A stretch of 64,000 bases of DNA from Pseudomonas mucoides (GTDB lineage: Bacteria; Pseudomonadota; Gammaproteobacteria; Pseudomonadales; Pseudomonadaceae): positions 408,629 through 472,628 of the forward strand of contig NZ_JACOPW010000005.1 in NCBI RefSeq assembly GCF_015461845.1, given 5' to 3'. The notes beneath the pieces were generated by a model. That model saw only the letters and a program-made list of their open reading frames with translations. It was not told the origin of the DNA and searched no databases. Positions 25,201 through 35,371 of this stretch are shown here, piece by piece. Every line of letters begins with the position of its first letter. The first letter of the stretch is position 1. Made by a program: the position numbers and the translations under genes.

Positions 25201-28200
25201 TGCTCGAAGCGTTCCCGCAAGCCCGCGAACAAGGCCTGTTCCAGGTCATGTTCAACCACCAGCAACGGGACTTGAGCGCACTGCGCCGGCTGCCGGGATT
25301 GCTCGTCGAAGAGTTGCCGTGGCACAGCCGCGAAGCCAAGTTCGACCTGCAACTGCACAGCGAGGAAGATCAAAAGGGTCGCCTCAGCCTGTCCTTCGAC
25401 TACGCCAGCGAACTGTTTGATGGGGCGACCATCACCCGTCTTGCCGAACACTTCAGCAACCTGTTGCACGCCATTTGCGAACAGCCCGACACCGCCATCG
25501 GCGACCTGCCGTTGCTGACCTCAAGTGAGCACGATCAGCAAACGGCCTGGAGCGCGGCGCCTTGCACGCCGGCCAGCCAATGGCTGCCGCAACGGCTCAA
25601 CGAACAGGCGAAACTGACACCGGAACGCACCGCCCTGCTGTGGGACGGTGGCGCCATGGACTTCGCCGACCTGCACAGCCGCGCCAACCGCCTCGCGCAT
25701 TACCTGCGCGACAAAGGTGTCGGCCCGGACGTGTGCGTGGCCATTGCTGCGCAGCGTTCGCCGCAATTGCTGATCGGCCTGCTGGCGATCATCAAGGCTG
25801 GTGGCGCGTATGTGCCGCTGGACCCGGACTATCCGGCCGAACGCCTGGCCTACATGCTCGGCGACAGCGGCGTCGAGTTGCTGCTGACCCAGACCGGGTT
25901 GCTTGAACGTCTGCCGGCCACCGAGGGTGTCAGCGTGATTGCCATGGACGCGCTCAACCTCGACGGTTGGCCGAGCCATGCGCCGGGGCTGCATTTGCAC
26001 GGTGACAACCTCGCCTACGTGATCTACACCTCGGGCTCCACCGGTCAGCCGAAGGGCGTCGGCAACACTCACTCGGCGCTGGCCGAGCGACTGCAATGGA
26101 TGCAAGACACCTATCGCCTGAATGACACCGACGTGCTGATGCAGAAGGCACCGATCAGTTTCGATGTGTCGGTGTGGGAGTGCTTCTGGCCGCTGATCAC
26201 CGGCGTCCGTTTGCTGATGGCCGGCCCCGGTGAACACCGCGACCCGCATCGCATTGCGCAGTTGGTTCAGCAATTCGGCGTGACCACGCTGCACTTCGTA
26301 CCGCCGTTACTTTCGTTGTTCATCAATGAACCGCTCACCGCTGAGTGCACCAGCCTTCGCCGCATCTTCTCCGGCGGCGAAGCCTTGCCGGCCGAACTGC
26401 GCAACCGTGTGCTGGAACAATTGCCCGCCGTGCAACTGCACAACCGTTATGGCCCGACCGAGACCGCGATCAACGTCACCCACTGGCAGTGCACCACGGC
26501 CGATGGCGAGTGTTCGCCGGTTGGCCGTCCGTTGGGCAACGTCATCTGTCGCGTGCTCGACAGCGACCTCAACCCCGTACCGGCCGGCGTCCCCGGCGAA
26601 TTGTGCATCAGCGGCATCGGGCTGGCGCGTGGCTATCTGGGGCGTCCGGGCCTGACTGCCGAACGCTTTGTCGTTGATCCGCTGGGCGAGCCGGGCGCAC
26701 GTCTGTATCGCACCGGCGACCGTGCGAGCTGGACTGCTGACGGCGTGATCGAATACCTCGGCCGTCTCGATCAGCAGGTCAAATTGCGCGGCTTCCGTGT
26801 CGAACCGCAAGAGATTGAAGCGCGGTTGCTGGCGCAGGAGGGCGTTGCACAAGCCGTGGTGCTGGTGCGCGAGACGGCAGTCGGCGGGCAGTTGATCGGC
26901 TACTACACCGCCACAGAAACCAGCGAAACCGAAGACGCCCAGACAACACGCCTGATCACCGCGCTGGCGGCCGAGCTGCCGGAATACATGGTCCCGGCGC
27001 AGCTGATGCGTCTGGCGCAAATGCCCCTGAGCCCGAGCGGCAAGCTCGACCGTCGCGCCTTGCCCGAGCCGCAATGGCACGTGCGCGAACACGTCGAACC
27101 GGTCACGGCGCTGGAGCAACAGATCGCCGCTATCTGGCGCGAAGTGCTGGGCCAGACGCAAATCGGTCTTCGCGACGATTTCTTCGCCCTCGGCGGTCAC
27201 TCGTTGCTGGCCACACAAATCATTTCCCGCACGCGCCAGGCCTGCGACGTCGAATTGCCGCTGCGTGCGTTGTTCGAGAACCGTGAACTGGGCGCATTCG
27301 CCGAGCAGGTTCGGCTGATTCAGGTCAGCGGCCAGACCAACGAGCAACCGCCGATCGAGCAGGTCGACCGCAGCCAACCGGTGCCGCTGTCCTATTCCCA
27401 GCAACGCATGTGGTTCCTCTGGCAGATGGAACCGGACAGCCCGGCGTACAACGTCGGTGGCATGGCGCGGCTGCGTGGCGTACTCGATGTCGGGCGTTTC
27501 GAAGCGGCGCTGCAAGCGTTGATCATGCGCCACGAAACACTGCGCACCATGTTCCCGAGCGTCGACGGCGTGGCCCGGCAACAGGTGCATGGGCAAACCG
27601 GAATGCGCATGGACTGGAAGGATTTTTCCGCATTGGCGGGTGAAATCCGCGAGCAACGCGTCCAGCAACTGGCTGACGACGAGGCGCATACGCCGTTCGA
27701 TCTGGAAACCGGCCCGCTGCTGCGTGCCTGCCTGGTCAAGACTGCCGAGCACGAACATTACCTGGTGCTGACCCTGCACCACATCGTTACCGAAGGCTGG
27801 GCGATGGACATCTTTGCCCGGGAACTGAGCGCGCTCTACGAAGCCTTCGTCGATGACCGCGAATCACCACTGGCGCCACTGCCGGTGCAATACCTCGATT
27901 ACAGCGTGTGGCAACGGCAGTGGCTGGCGGCCGGCGAGCGTCAGCGCCAACTCGATTACTGGACGGCGCAACTGGGCCGTGAACATCCGCTGCTGGAACT
28001 GCCGGCGGACCGTCCACGCCCACCGGTGCAAAGCCACCGGGGTGAGCTGTTCCGTTTCGACCTGAGCGATGACCTGGCGGCACGCATTCGGGCCTTCAAT
28101 GCGCAAAACGGTCTGACCCTGTTCATGACCATGACCGCCGCGCTGGCCGTGCTGCTTTACCGCTACAGCGGCCAGACTGATCTGCGCATCGGTGCGCCGG

Positions 28201-31200
28201 TGGCCAACCGGATTCGCCCGGAAAGCGAAGGGCTGATCGGTGCGTTCCTCAACACCCAAGTGCTGCGTTGCCAACTCGACGGGCAGATGTCCGTTGGTGA
28301 ATTGTTTGAGCAGGTGCGCCACACCGTGATCGAAGGCCAGTCCCATCAGGACCTGCCGTTCGACCACTTGGTAGAAGCGTTGCAGCCACCGCGCAGCGCC
28401 GCGTACAACCCGCTGTTCCAGGTGATGTGTAACGTGCAGCGCTGGGAGTTCCAGCAGAGCCGCACCCTGGCCGGCATGACCGTCGAGTACCTGGCCAACG
28501 ATGCGCGGGCGACCAAGTTCGACCTTAACCTGGAAGTCACCGACCTCGATCATCGCCTCGGTTGCTGCCTGACCTACAGCACTGATCTGTTCGATGAACC
28601 GCGCATCGCGCGCATGGCCGGGCATTGGCGCAATCTGCTGGAAGCGTTGTTGACCGATCCGAAACAGCGTCTCAGTGAACTGCCGTTGCTGGACACCCGC
28701 GAACAACAAGCATTGCTCGATAGTCTTGGCGTCGGACCGGGCGAGCATCGCCTCGACCAGTGCATTCATCAACTGTTCCGCGAGCAGGCGCTGACGCGCA
28801 AGGAGGCGCCAGCCCTGACCTTTGCCGGGCAGACCCTGAGCTATGCCGAACTCGACAGCCGCGCCAATCAACTGGCCTGGATGCTTCGCGAGCGTGGTGT
28901 TGGTCCGCAGGTGCGCGTCGGCCTGGCGCTTGAACGGTCGCTGGAGATGGTCATCGGCCTGCTGGCGATTCTCAAGGCCGGTGGCGCCTATGTGCCGCTG
29001 GACCCGGAATATCCGCTCGACCGTTTGCGTTACATGATCGAGGACAGCGGCATCGCAGTGTTGCTCAGCGATGCGGCAATGTTCGAAGCCCTCGGTGAGT
29101 TGCCGGCAACGGTGGCGCGCTGGTGCCTGGAAGAGGACACGGCCGGGCTGGTCAATTACCCGACCAGCGAGCTGCCGTTTATCAGTCTGCCGCAACATCA
29201 GGCCTACCTGATTTACACCTCCGGTTCCACCGGCCAACCGAAAGGCGTGGTGGTGTCTCACGGTGAGATCGCCATGCACTGCCAGGCGGTGATCGAACGC
29301 TTCGGCATGCGCCCGGACGATTGCGAGCTGCATTTCTATTCGATCAACTTCGACGCGGCGACCGAGCGTTTACTGGTGCCATTGCTGTGCGGCGCGCAAG
29401 TGGTGTTGCGTGCGCAGGGGCAGTGGGATGCGCAAGAAATCTGCGGCTTGATTCGTCAACATCGCATCAACATTCTCGGCTTCACCCCAAGCTACGGCAG
29501 CCAGTTGGCGCAATGGCTGGCGACCCAGGGCGAAACCCTGCCGGTGCGCATGTGCATCACCGGCGGCGAGGCCCTGACCGGCGAACACCTGTCGCGGATT
29601 CGCGCGGCCTTCAAGCCGAGCCTGTTTTTCAATGCTTACGGCCCGACCGAAACCGTGGTCATGCCGCTGGCCAGTCTCGCGCCCGAACAGTTGGAAGAAG
29701 GCCTGGGCAGTGTGCCGATTGGCAGCGTGATTGGCGCGCGGGTGGCTTACATTCTCGACGCGGATCTGGCGTTGGTGCCACAAGGCGCGACCGGCGAGTT
29801 GTACGTCGGCGGTGCTGGTCTGGCGCAGGGTTATCACCAGCGTCCGGGCATGACCGCCGAACGCTTTGTCGCCGATCCGTTTGCCAACAATGGCGGACGC
29901 CTGTACCGCACCGGCGACCTGGTGCGTCAGCGTGCCGATGGGTTGGTGGAGTACCTCGGGCGTCTCGACCATCAAGTGAAGATTCGCGGTTTCCGCATCG
30001 AGTTGGGCGAGATCGAAACCCGTCTGCTGGAACATGAATCGATCCGTGAAGCCGTGGTGCTGGCCCTCGACGCACCGAGCGGCAAGCAACTGGTGGGTTA
30101 TCTGGTCACCGAGGTCGCCGAGCAGGACGAAGCGCTACAAGCCGCACTGCGCGAATCCCTCAAGTCGCACCTCAAATCTCAATTGCCGGATTACATGGTG
30201 CCCACGCACCTGATTCTGCTCACCAGCATGCCGCTTACCGCCAACGGCAAACTGGACCGCCGTGCATTGCCGGCACCGGACCCGGAGCTGAACCGTCAGC
30301 AGTACCTGGCGCCGAGCAATGCACTTGAACTGACCCTGGCCGCGATCTGGTGCGAAGTGTTGAACGTCACGCAAGTCGGTCTCAATGACAACTTCTTTGA
30401 ACTGGGCGGCGATTCAATCCTGTCGATCCAGGTGGTCAGCCGGGCGCGGCAGCAGGGCATCCATTTCAGTCCGCGTGATCTGTTCCAGCACCAGACTGTG
30501 CAGACTCTGGCCGCAGTGGCGACCCGTACCGAACAGGTCACCGCCGAGCAAGGCTTGCTCTCCGGTGAATCGCATCTGACGCCGATTCAGCATTGGTTCT
30601 TCGATACCGACATCCCCGAGCGCCAACACTGGAACCAGGCGTTACTGCTGGAACCGACCGTGACGCTGGAGCCTCATCGTCTTGAGCAAGCGCTGCTGGC
30701 GGTGATCGAACAGCATGACGCCTTGCGCCTGCGCTTCATCGAGAACGCCGGGCAATGGCATGCCGAACATCAGCCAGTGTCCGATGCGCCAGTGCTGTGG
30801 CAAGTCCATGTTTCGTCGATGGACCCATGCACCGCGCTGTTCACCGATGCCCAGCGCAGCCTTGATCTCGAAGCGGGGCCGCTGTTGCGTGCGCTGCTGG
30901 TCGATGGGCCTGAGGGACAACAACGGCTGTTCATCGCCATTCACCACCTGGTGGTCGACGGCGTTTCGTGGCGCGTGCTGCTGGATGATCTGCAAACGGT
31001 TTACCGGCAACTGGACGCACAGCAGTCGGTCAACCTGCCGGCGAAAACCAGTGCCTTCAAGGACTGGGCGGCGCGCTTGCAGGCGTACGCCGGCAGCGAA
31101 TCCCTGCGCGAAGAACTGAGGTGGTGGCAGTCGCAACTGGCCGGCCCAAGCGTTAAGTTGCCCTGCGAACGTCCTCAAGGCGGTCAGCAGAATCGTCATG

Positions 31201-34200
31201 CGCATACCGTCAGTGTGCGCCTTGATAGCGAGCGCACCCGCCAATTGCTGCAACAGGCGCCGAGCGCTTACCGCACGCAAGTCAACGACTTGCTGCTGAC
31301 GGCACTGGCACGTGTGATGTGCCGCCGGAGCGGCGACGAATCGACGCTGATTCAACTGGAAGGCCACGGCCGCGAAACCCTGTTCGACGAGATCGACCTG
31401 ACCCGCACCGTGGGCTGGTTCACCAGCGCCTATCCGCTGCGACTGACGCCGATGGGCGGGCAGGGCGACTCGATCAAGGCGATCAAGGAACAACTGCGCG
31501 CCGTGCCGCACAAAGGTTTGGGGTATGGCGTGTTGCGTTATCTGGCCGACGACCTCTGCCGACAGGCGATGGCTGAGCTGCCGGCAGCGCCGATCACCTT
31601 CAACTACCTCGGTCAGTTCGACCAGAGCTTTGGCGCGGATGCCTTGTTCCGCCCGCTGGATGAAGCGGTCGGCGCGGCCCACGATCCGCACGCGCCGCTG
31701 CCCAATGAGCTGAGCGTCGACAGTCAGGTCTACGGCGGTGAACTGGTGCTGCGCTGGACCTTCAGTGCAGAACGCCATGATCCGCAAACTATCTCCGACC
31801 TGGCAGACGCTTACGTAAATGAATTGCACAGCCTGATCGAACATTGTCTGCAGGACGAGGCGGGTGGCCTGACACCGTCGGATTTTCCGCTGGCGAAACT
31901 GACCCAGGCGCAACTCGATGCACTGCCGGTTCCGGCCGCCGTGATCGAAGACGTCTACCCGCTGACCCCGATGCAGGAAGGCATGTTGTTGCACACCTTG
32001 CTGGAGCCAGGTACCGGGCTCTACTACATGCAGGACCGCTACCGCATCAACAGCGAGCTCGACCCTCAGCGTTTCGCCCAGGCCTGGCAAGCGGTGATCG
32101 CCCGTCACGAAGCCCTGCGTGCGTCCTTCTGCTGGAACGTCGGCGAAGACATGCTGCAGGTTATCCACAAGCCGGGCAGCACGCCGATCGAATACCTCGA
32201 CTGGACCGCGATGGCTGAAACCGCGCAAGAGCCGACGTTGCAGGCACTGCTGAAAAGCGAGCGTGAGGCCGGGTTCGATCTACTCAATCAGGCCCCGTTC
32301 CATTTGCGCTTGATCAAGGTCGGCGCGGCGCGTTACTGGTTCATGATGAGCAACCACCACCTCCTGATCGATGCCTGGTGCCGCTCGCTATTGATGAACG
32401 ATTTCTTCGATATCTACACCGCTCTCGGCGAAGGACGCGAAGCGCAATTGGCCGTACCGCCGCGTTACCGCGACTACATCGGCTGGCTGCAACGCCAGAG
32501 CCTGGCGGAAGCGCGGCAGTGGTGGAAAAACAACCTGCAAGGCTTCGAACGCACAACGCCGATCCCGAGTGATCGACCGTTCCTGCGCGAACACGCCGGC
32601 GCCAGCGGTGGCATGATCGTCGGCGACCGCTACACCCGGCTCGATGCCCGTGACGGTGCGCAATTGCGTGAACTGGCGCAGGCGCATCAGCTGACCATCA
32701 ACACCTTCGCCCAAGCGGCGTGGGCGCTGGTGTTGCGGCGCTTGAGCGGTGATCGCGACGTGCTGTTCGGCGTCACCGTGGCCGGGCGCCCAGTGGACAT
32801 GCCGCAGATGCAACGCACTGTGGGGCTGTTCATCAACAGCATTGCGTTGCGGGTGAAAATGCCCGAAGACGATCAGCGTTGCAGCGTGCGCCAATGGCTC
32901 GGCGGTTTGCTCGACAGCAACATGCAGTTGCGCGAGTACGAATACCTGCCGTTGGTGAGCATTCAGGAACACAGTGAATTGCCCAAAGGTCAGCCGCTGT
33001 TCGACAGCCTGTTCGTATTCGAGAACGCCCCGGTGGAAGTGTCGGTGCTGGACCGTGCGCAAAGCCTTAACGCGACCTCGGATTCGGGCCGCACCCACAC
33101 CAACTTCCCGCTGACAGCGGTGTGTTATCCGGGCGATGACCTGGGCTTGCACCTGTCTTACGACCAGCGTTACTTCGACGAATCGACCATCGAGCGCATG
33201 CTCGGTGAGTTCAAGCGCTTGCTGCTGGCGCTGGTCGACGGGTTCCACGGTGACATGGCCGACTTACCGCTGCTGGGGGGCGAGGAGCGGGACTTCCTCG
33301 TCCACGGTTGCAACCAGAGCGAACACGACTACTCGCTGGAACAGAGCTATGTCGCGTTGTTCGAAGCGCAAGTCGCGCAGCATCCGCAGCGGATCGCTGC
33401 GAGTTGCCTCGATCAGCAACACAGCTACGCCGAACTGAACCAGCGCAGCAACCGCCTCGGTCACGCCCTGATCGCTGCCGGTGTCGGGCTGGATCAACCA
33501 GTGGCGTTGCTGGCCGAGCGTGACCTCGATTTGCTCGGCATGTTCATTGGAAGCTTCAAGGCCGGTGCTGGTTATCTGCCGTTGGATCCGGGCCTGCCGA
33601 GTCAACGTCTGAGCCGGATCATCGACCTGAGTCGCACGCCGTTGCTGGTGTGCACTCAGGCCTGCCGCGAACAGGCGCTGGCGTTGCTGGACGAGTTCGG
33701 TTGTTCCCAGCGGCCTAAATTGCTGGTCTGGGAAGAGGTGCAGGCGAGCACTGTTTCGGAGGCCAATCCGGGCGTTTACAGCGGGCCGGATAACCTTGCC
33801 TACGTGATCTACACCTCGGGCTCCACGGGTTTGCCCAAAGGCGTGATGGTCGAGCAGCGCGGCATGCTCAATAACCAGTTGAGCAAGGTGCCTTACCTGA
33901 ACCTGAGCGATGCCGATGTGATCGCCCAGACCGCTTCGCAAAGCTTCGATATTTCGGTCTGGCAGTTCCTCGCCGCGCCGCTGTTCGGTGCCCGGGTGGA
34001 CATCGTGCCGAACACCATCGCTCATGATCCACAGGGCCTGTTGGCGCATGTTTCGGCGCAAGGCGTCACCGTGCTGGAAAGCGTGCCGTCGCTGATCCAG
34101 GGCATGCTCGCCCAGGAACGCATGAGCCTCGACGGCCTGCGCTGGATGCTGCCGACCGGTGAAGCGATGCCGCCGGAACTGGCGCACCAATGGCTGTTGC

Positions 34201-35189
34201 GTTACCCGGAGATCGGCTTGGTGAATGCCTATGGACCGGCGGAATGCTCGGATGACGTGGCGTTCTTCCGTGTCGACCTGGTCTCGACACGCGGCAGCTA
34301 TTTGCCGATTGGTACACCCACCGACAACAACCGTTTATACCTGCTCGATGGCGCGCTGGAACTGGTGCCGTTGGGCGCGGTAGGCGAGTTGTGCGTGGCC
34401 GGTACCGGTGTCGGTCGCGGCTACGTGAGTGATCCGTTGCGCACGGCGCAGGTGTTTGTGCCGAACCCGTTCGGCGCGCCGGGGGATCGGTTGTACCGCA
34501 CTGGCGACCTGGCCCGTCGTCGCAGTGACGGCGTGCTGGAGTACGTCGGGCGTATCGACCATCAAGTGAAGATTCGTGGATACCGCATCGAACTGGGGGA
34601 AATCGAAGCGCGCCTGCACGAACAGCCGGAGGTCCGCGAAGCGGCGGTGGGGGTGCAGGAAGGGGTGAACGGTAAACATCTGGTTGGCTATTTGGTTGCG
34701 GCTGATTCAGCCTTGAGTCCGAGCGAACGACTGGAGCGGATCAAGCAACGACTGCGCGCCGAACTGCCGGAATACATGGTGCCGCTGCACTGGTTGTGGC
34801 TGGATCGCCTGCCGCTTAATGCCAACGGCAAACTCGATCGCAAGGCGCTGCCAGCGCTGGAGATCGGCCAGTTGCAGAGCCAGGACTATCTGGCGCCACG
34901 CAATGATCTGGAGCAGACGCTGACGGACATTTGGGCTGAGGTGTTGAAAGTCGAGAAGGTCGGTGTGCGCGACAACTTCTTTGAGTTGGGTGGGCATTCG
35001 TTGCTGGCGACACAGATTGCTTCGCGGGTGCAGAAAGCGCTGCAAAGGGATGTGCCGTTGCGAGCGATGTTCGAGTGCAGCACGGTGGCGGAGTTGGCCG
35101 AATACATTGATGAATTGGCGGCGAATGACATCACCGAGGAGAAGGTGGATCGGCTGAATGACCTGATGGCGGAGTTGGAAGGGTTCTGA
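22206..35189 (+). CDS. pvdL: Pyoverdine chromophore NRPS PvdL
   Basis: A 4327-residue cytosolic synthetase that starts pyoverdine assembly (acyl-Glu-D-Tyr-Dab). Domain order read from motifs: fatty-acyl-AMP ligase (1-570; YTSGSTAVPKG), carrier 1 (Ser611), C1 (HHIIADG at 802), A1 (core Asp1320 in FDVSVW), carrier 2 (Ser1666), C2 (HHIVTEG at 1858), A2 (Asp2383 in FDAATE), carrier 3 (Ser2737, LGGDSI type), epimerase (HHLVVDG at 2913), C3 (HHLLIDA at 3384), A3 (Asp3915 in FDISVW) and carrier 4 (Ser4265). No thioesterase, as expected for a chain passed to later synthetases. The A3 pocket reads D-I-W-E-L-T-A-D-D, the diaminobutyrate code. Glu for A1 and Tyr for A2 are inferred from family order; only A2 is followed by an epimerase, fitting D-Tyr. 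Start: ATG with CAGGAAA upstream, 4327 versus about 4340 aa in P. aeruginosa. Confidence 0.96.
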   Translation: MTDAFELPSTLVQALQRRAALTPDRVALRFLADTPDQAVVLSYRELDQRARTIAGALQAEAEFGDRAVLLFPSGPDYVAAFFGCLYAGVIAVPAYPPESAKRHHQERLLSIIDDAQPRLLLTSADLRDALQQIEGAPPLLCVDTLNVELADRWVEPNLEGNHIAFLQYTSGSTAVPKGVQVSHANLVANEVLIRHGFGIDLNPDDVIVSWLPLYHDMGLIGGLLQPIFSGVPCVLMSPAYFLGRPLRWLEAISEYGGTISGGPDFAYRLCSERVSESALERLDLSGWRVAYSGSEPIRLDTLERFAEKFAPCGFTPDSFMASYGLAEATLFVAGSPRAQGIGNLRVDDQALAQHRAESGEGCAIMSCGFSQPDHAVLIVDPVALTELAENAVGEVWATGPSIALGYWRNPEASAKTFVQHNGQTWLRTGDLGFMRDGELFITGRLKDLLIVRGHNLYPQDIEQTIEREVEVVRKGRVAAFAVNIDGQEGIGVAAEISRSVQKILPPEALIKAIRQAVAEAYQEAPSVVVLLNPGALPKTSSGKLQRSACRHRLAEGSLDSYALFPSAATEREANTESGSDLQSLIGQIWCEQLQVKQIHADDHFFLLGGNSIAATQVVARLREALGLELNLRLLLEAPSLGAFASAVARQQQDGGLVQGAITPLSRTEALPQSLAQNRLWITWQLDPHSSAYTIPGALRLRGELDQDALRGSFQQLIERHESLRTRFFERDGVALQQVDAAAGLNLRLIDISGLPATEREARAEQIREDEARTPFDLEKGPLLWVTLVRLDDEDHQLLVTMHHIIADGWSLNVLIDEFSRLYAAASQGQQATLPALPTQYADYGSWQRQWLAQGEGERQLAYWKTRLGDEHPTLNLATDHPRSAQHTHSAARHSVKLDATLSDAIRRTAQAHESTPFMLLLAGFQSLLHRYSGQRDIRIGVPNANRPRLETQGLIGFFINTQVLRAEVDSRQPFVELLAQTRQHALGAQAHQDLPFEQLLEAFPQAREQGLFQVMFNHQQRDLSALRRLPGLLVEELPWHSREAKFDLQLHSEEDQKGRLSLSFDYASELFDGATITRLAEHFSNLLHAICEQPDTAIGDLPLLTSSEHDQQTAWSAAPCTPASQWLPQRLNEQAKLTPERTALLWDGGAMDFADLHSRANRLAHYLRDKGVGPDVCVAIAAQRSPQLLIGLLAIIKAGGAYVPLDPDYPAERLAYMLGDSGVELLLTQTGLLERLPATEGVSVIAMDALNLDGWPSHAPGLHLHGDNLAYVIYTSGSTGQPKGVGNTHSALAERLQWMQDTYRLNDTDVLMQKAPISFDVSVWECFWPLITGVRLLMAGPGEHRDPHRIAQLVQQFGVTTLHFVPPLLSLFINEPLTAECTSLRRIFSGGEALPAELRNRVLEQLPAVQLHNRYGPTETAINVTHWQCTTADGECSPVGRPLGNVICRVLDSDLNPVPAGVPGELCISGIGLARGYLGRPGLTAERFVVDPLGEPGARLYRTGDRASWTADGVIEYLGRLDQQVKLRGFRVEPQEIEARLLAQEGVAQAVVLVRETAVGGQLIGYYTATETSETEDAQTTRLITALAAELPEYMVPAQLMRLAQMPLSPSGKLDRRALPEPQWHVREHVEPVTALEQQIAAIWREVLGQTQIGLRDDFFALGGHSLLATQIISRTRQACDVELPLRALFENRELGAFAEQVRLIQVSGQTNEQPPIEQVDRSQPVPLSYSQQRMWFLWQMEPDSPAYNVGGMARLRGVLDVGRFEAALQALIMRHETLRTMFPSVDGVARQQVHGQTGMRMDWKDFSALAGEIREQRVQQLADDEAHTPFDLETGPLLRACLVKTAEHEHYLVLTLHHIVTEGWAMDIFARELSALYEAFVDDRESPLAPLPVQYLDYSVWQRQWLAAGERQRQLDYWTAQLGREHPLLELPADRPRPPVQSHRGELFRFDLSDDLAARIRAFNAQNGLTLFMTMTAALAVLLYRYSGQTDLRIGAPVANRIRPESEGLIGAFLNTQVLRCQLDGQMSVGELFEQVRHTVIEGQSHQDLPFDHLVEALQPPRSAAYNPLFQVMCNVQRWEFQQSRTLAGMTVEYLANDARATKFDLNLEVTDLDHRLGCCLTYSTDLFDEPRIARMAGHWRNLLEALLTDPKQRLSELPLLDTREQQALLDSLGVGPGEHRLDQCIHQLFREQALTRKEAPALTFAGQTLSYAELDSRANQLAWMLRERGVGPQVRVGLALERSLEMVIGLLAILKAGGAYVPLDPEYPLDRLRYMIEDSGIAVLLSDAAMFEALGELPATVARWCLEEDTAGLVNYPTSELPFISLPQHQAYLIYTSGSTGQPKGVVVSHGEIAMHCQAVIERFGMRPDDCELHFYSINFDAATERLLVPLLCGAQVVLRAQGQWDAQEICGLIRQHRINILGFTPSYGSQLAQWLATQGETLPVRMCITGGEALTGEHLSRIRAAFKPSLFFNAYGPTETVVMPLASLAPEQLEEGLGSVPIGSVIGARVAYILDADLALVPQGATGELYVGGAGLAQGYHQRPGMTAERFVADPFANNGGRLYRTGDLVRQRADGLVEYLGRLDHQVKIRGFRIELGEIETRLLEHESIREAVVLALDAPSGKQLVGYLVTEVAEQDEALQAALRESLKSHLKSQLPDYMVPTHLILLTSMPLTANGKLDRRALPAPDPELNRQQYLAPSNALELTLAAIWCEVLNVTQVGLNDNFFELGGDSILSIQVVSRARQQGIHFSPRDLFQHQTVQTLAAVATRTEQVTAEQGLLSGESHLTPIQHWFFDTDIPERQHWNQALLLEPTVTLEPHRLEQALLAVIEQHDALRLRFIENAGQWHAEHQPVSDAPVLWQVHVSSMDPCTALFTDAQRSLDLEAGPLLRALLVDGPEGQQRLFIAIHHLVVDGVSWRVLLDDLQTVYRQLDAQQSVNLPAKTSAFKDWAARLQAYAGSESLREELRWWQSQLAGPSVKLPCERPQGGQQNRHAHTVSVRLDSERTRQLLQQAPSAYRTQVNDLLLTALARVMCRRSGDESTLIQLEGHGRETLFDEIDLTRTVGWFTSAYPLRLTPMGGQGDSIKAIKEQLRAVPHKGLGYGVLRYLADDLCRQAMAELPAAPITFNYLGQFDQSFGADALFRPLDEAVGAAHDPHAPLPNELSVDSQVYGGELVLRWTFSAERHDPQTISDLADAYVNELHSLIEHCLQDEAGGLTPSDFPLAKLTQAQLDALPVPAAVIEDVYPLTPMQEGMLLHTLLEPGTGLYYMQDRYRINSELDPQRFAQAWQAVIARHEALRASFCWNVGEDMLQVIHKPGSTPIEYLDWTAMAETAQEPTLQALLKSEREAGFDLLNQAPFHLRLIKVGAARYWFMMSNHHLLIDAWCRSLLMNDFFDIYTALGEGREAQLAVPPRYRDYIGWLQRQSLAEARQWWKNNLQGFERTTPIPSDRPFLREHAGASGGMIVGDRYTRLDARDGAQLRELAQAHQLTINTFAQAAWALVLRRLSGDRDVLFGVTVAGRPVDMPQMQRTVGLFINSIALRVKMPEDDQRCSVRQWLGGLLDSNMQLREYEYLPLVSIQEHSELPKGQPLFDSLFVFENAPVEVSVLDRAQSLNATSDSGRTHTNFPLTAVCYPGDDLGLHLSYDQRYFDESTIERMLGEFKRLLLALVDGFHGDMADLPLLGGEERDFLVHGCNQSEHDYSLEQSYVALFEAQVAQHPQRIAASCLDQQHSYAELNQRSNRLGHALIAAGVGLDQPVALLAERDLDLLGMFIGSFKAGAGYLPLDPGLPSQRLSRIIDLSRTPLLVCTQACREQALALLDEFGCSQRPKLLVWEEVQASTVSEANPGVYSGPDNLAYVIYTSGSTGLPKGVMVEQRGMLNNQLSKVPYLNLSDADVIAQTASQSFDISVWQFLAAPLFGARVDIVPNTIAHDPQGLLAHVSAQGVTVLESVPSLIQGMLAQERMSLDGLRWMLPTGEAMPPELAHQWLLRYPEIGLVNAYGPAECSDDVAFFRVDLVSTRGSYLPIGTPTDNNRLYLLDGALELVPLGAVGELCVAGTGVGRGYVSDPLRTAQVFVPNPFGAPGDRLYRTGDLARRRSDGVLEYVGRIDHQVKIRGYRIELGEIEARLHEQPEVREAAVGVQEGVNGKHLVGYLVAADSALSPSERLERIKQRLRAELPEYMVPLHWLWLDRLPLNANGKLDRKALPALEIGQLQSQDYLAPRNDLEQTLTDIWAEVLKVEKVGVRDNFFELGGHSLLATQIASRVQKALQRDVPLRAMFECSTVAELAEYIDELAANDITEEKVDRLNDLMAELEGF

Positions 35190-35212
35190 TTCTTTAGGGG
35201 CTGGTAAGGCCT

Positions 35213-35287
35213 CATCGCAGGCAAGCCAGCTCCCACATCTGATCTGTGTTTGCAGAACCAATGTGGGAGTGAGCTTGCTCGCGATGG
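35213..35287. repeat. REP pair (REPIN) after pvdL
   Basis: CATCGCAGGCAAGCCAGCTCCCAC and inverted GTGGGAGTGAGCTTGCTCGCGATG, about 27 bp apart. The two arms belong to slightly different REP variants. Confidence 0.8.
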
Positions 35288-35371
35288 GGCCGGTACAGAC
35301 ACTCAGAGTGTTGACTATGGACCCACGGCAGCCCAGTCTCCCCACTCCAGTTTTCACCAAGGAAACAGTCA

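Noticed and set aside
26307..27782. 491-aa open frame antisense to pvdL
   Set aside because: Same reason; the sense strand carries A1, carrier and C2 motifs.
30642..32228. 528-aa open frame antisense to the pvdL epimerase region
   Set aside because: No family motif; composition typical of GC-rich shadow frames.
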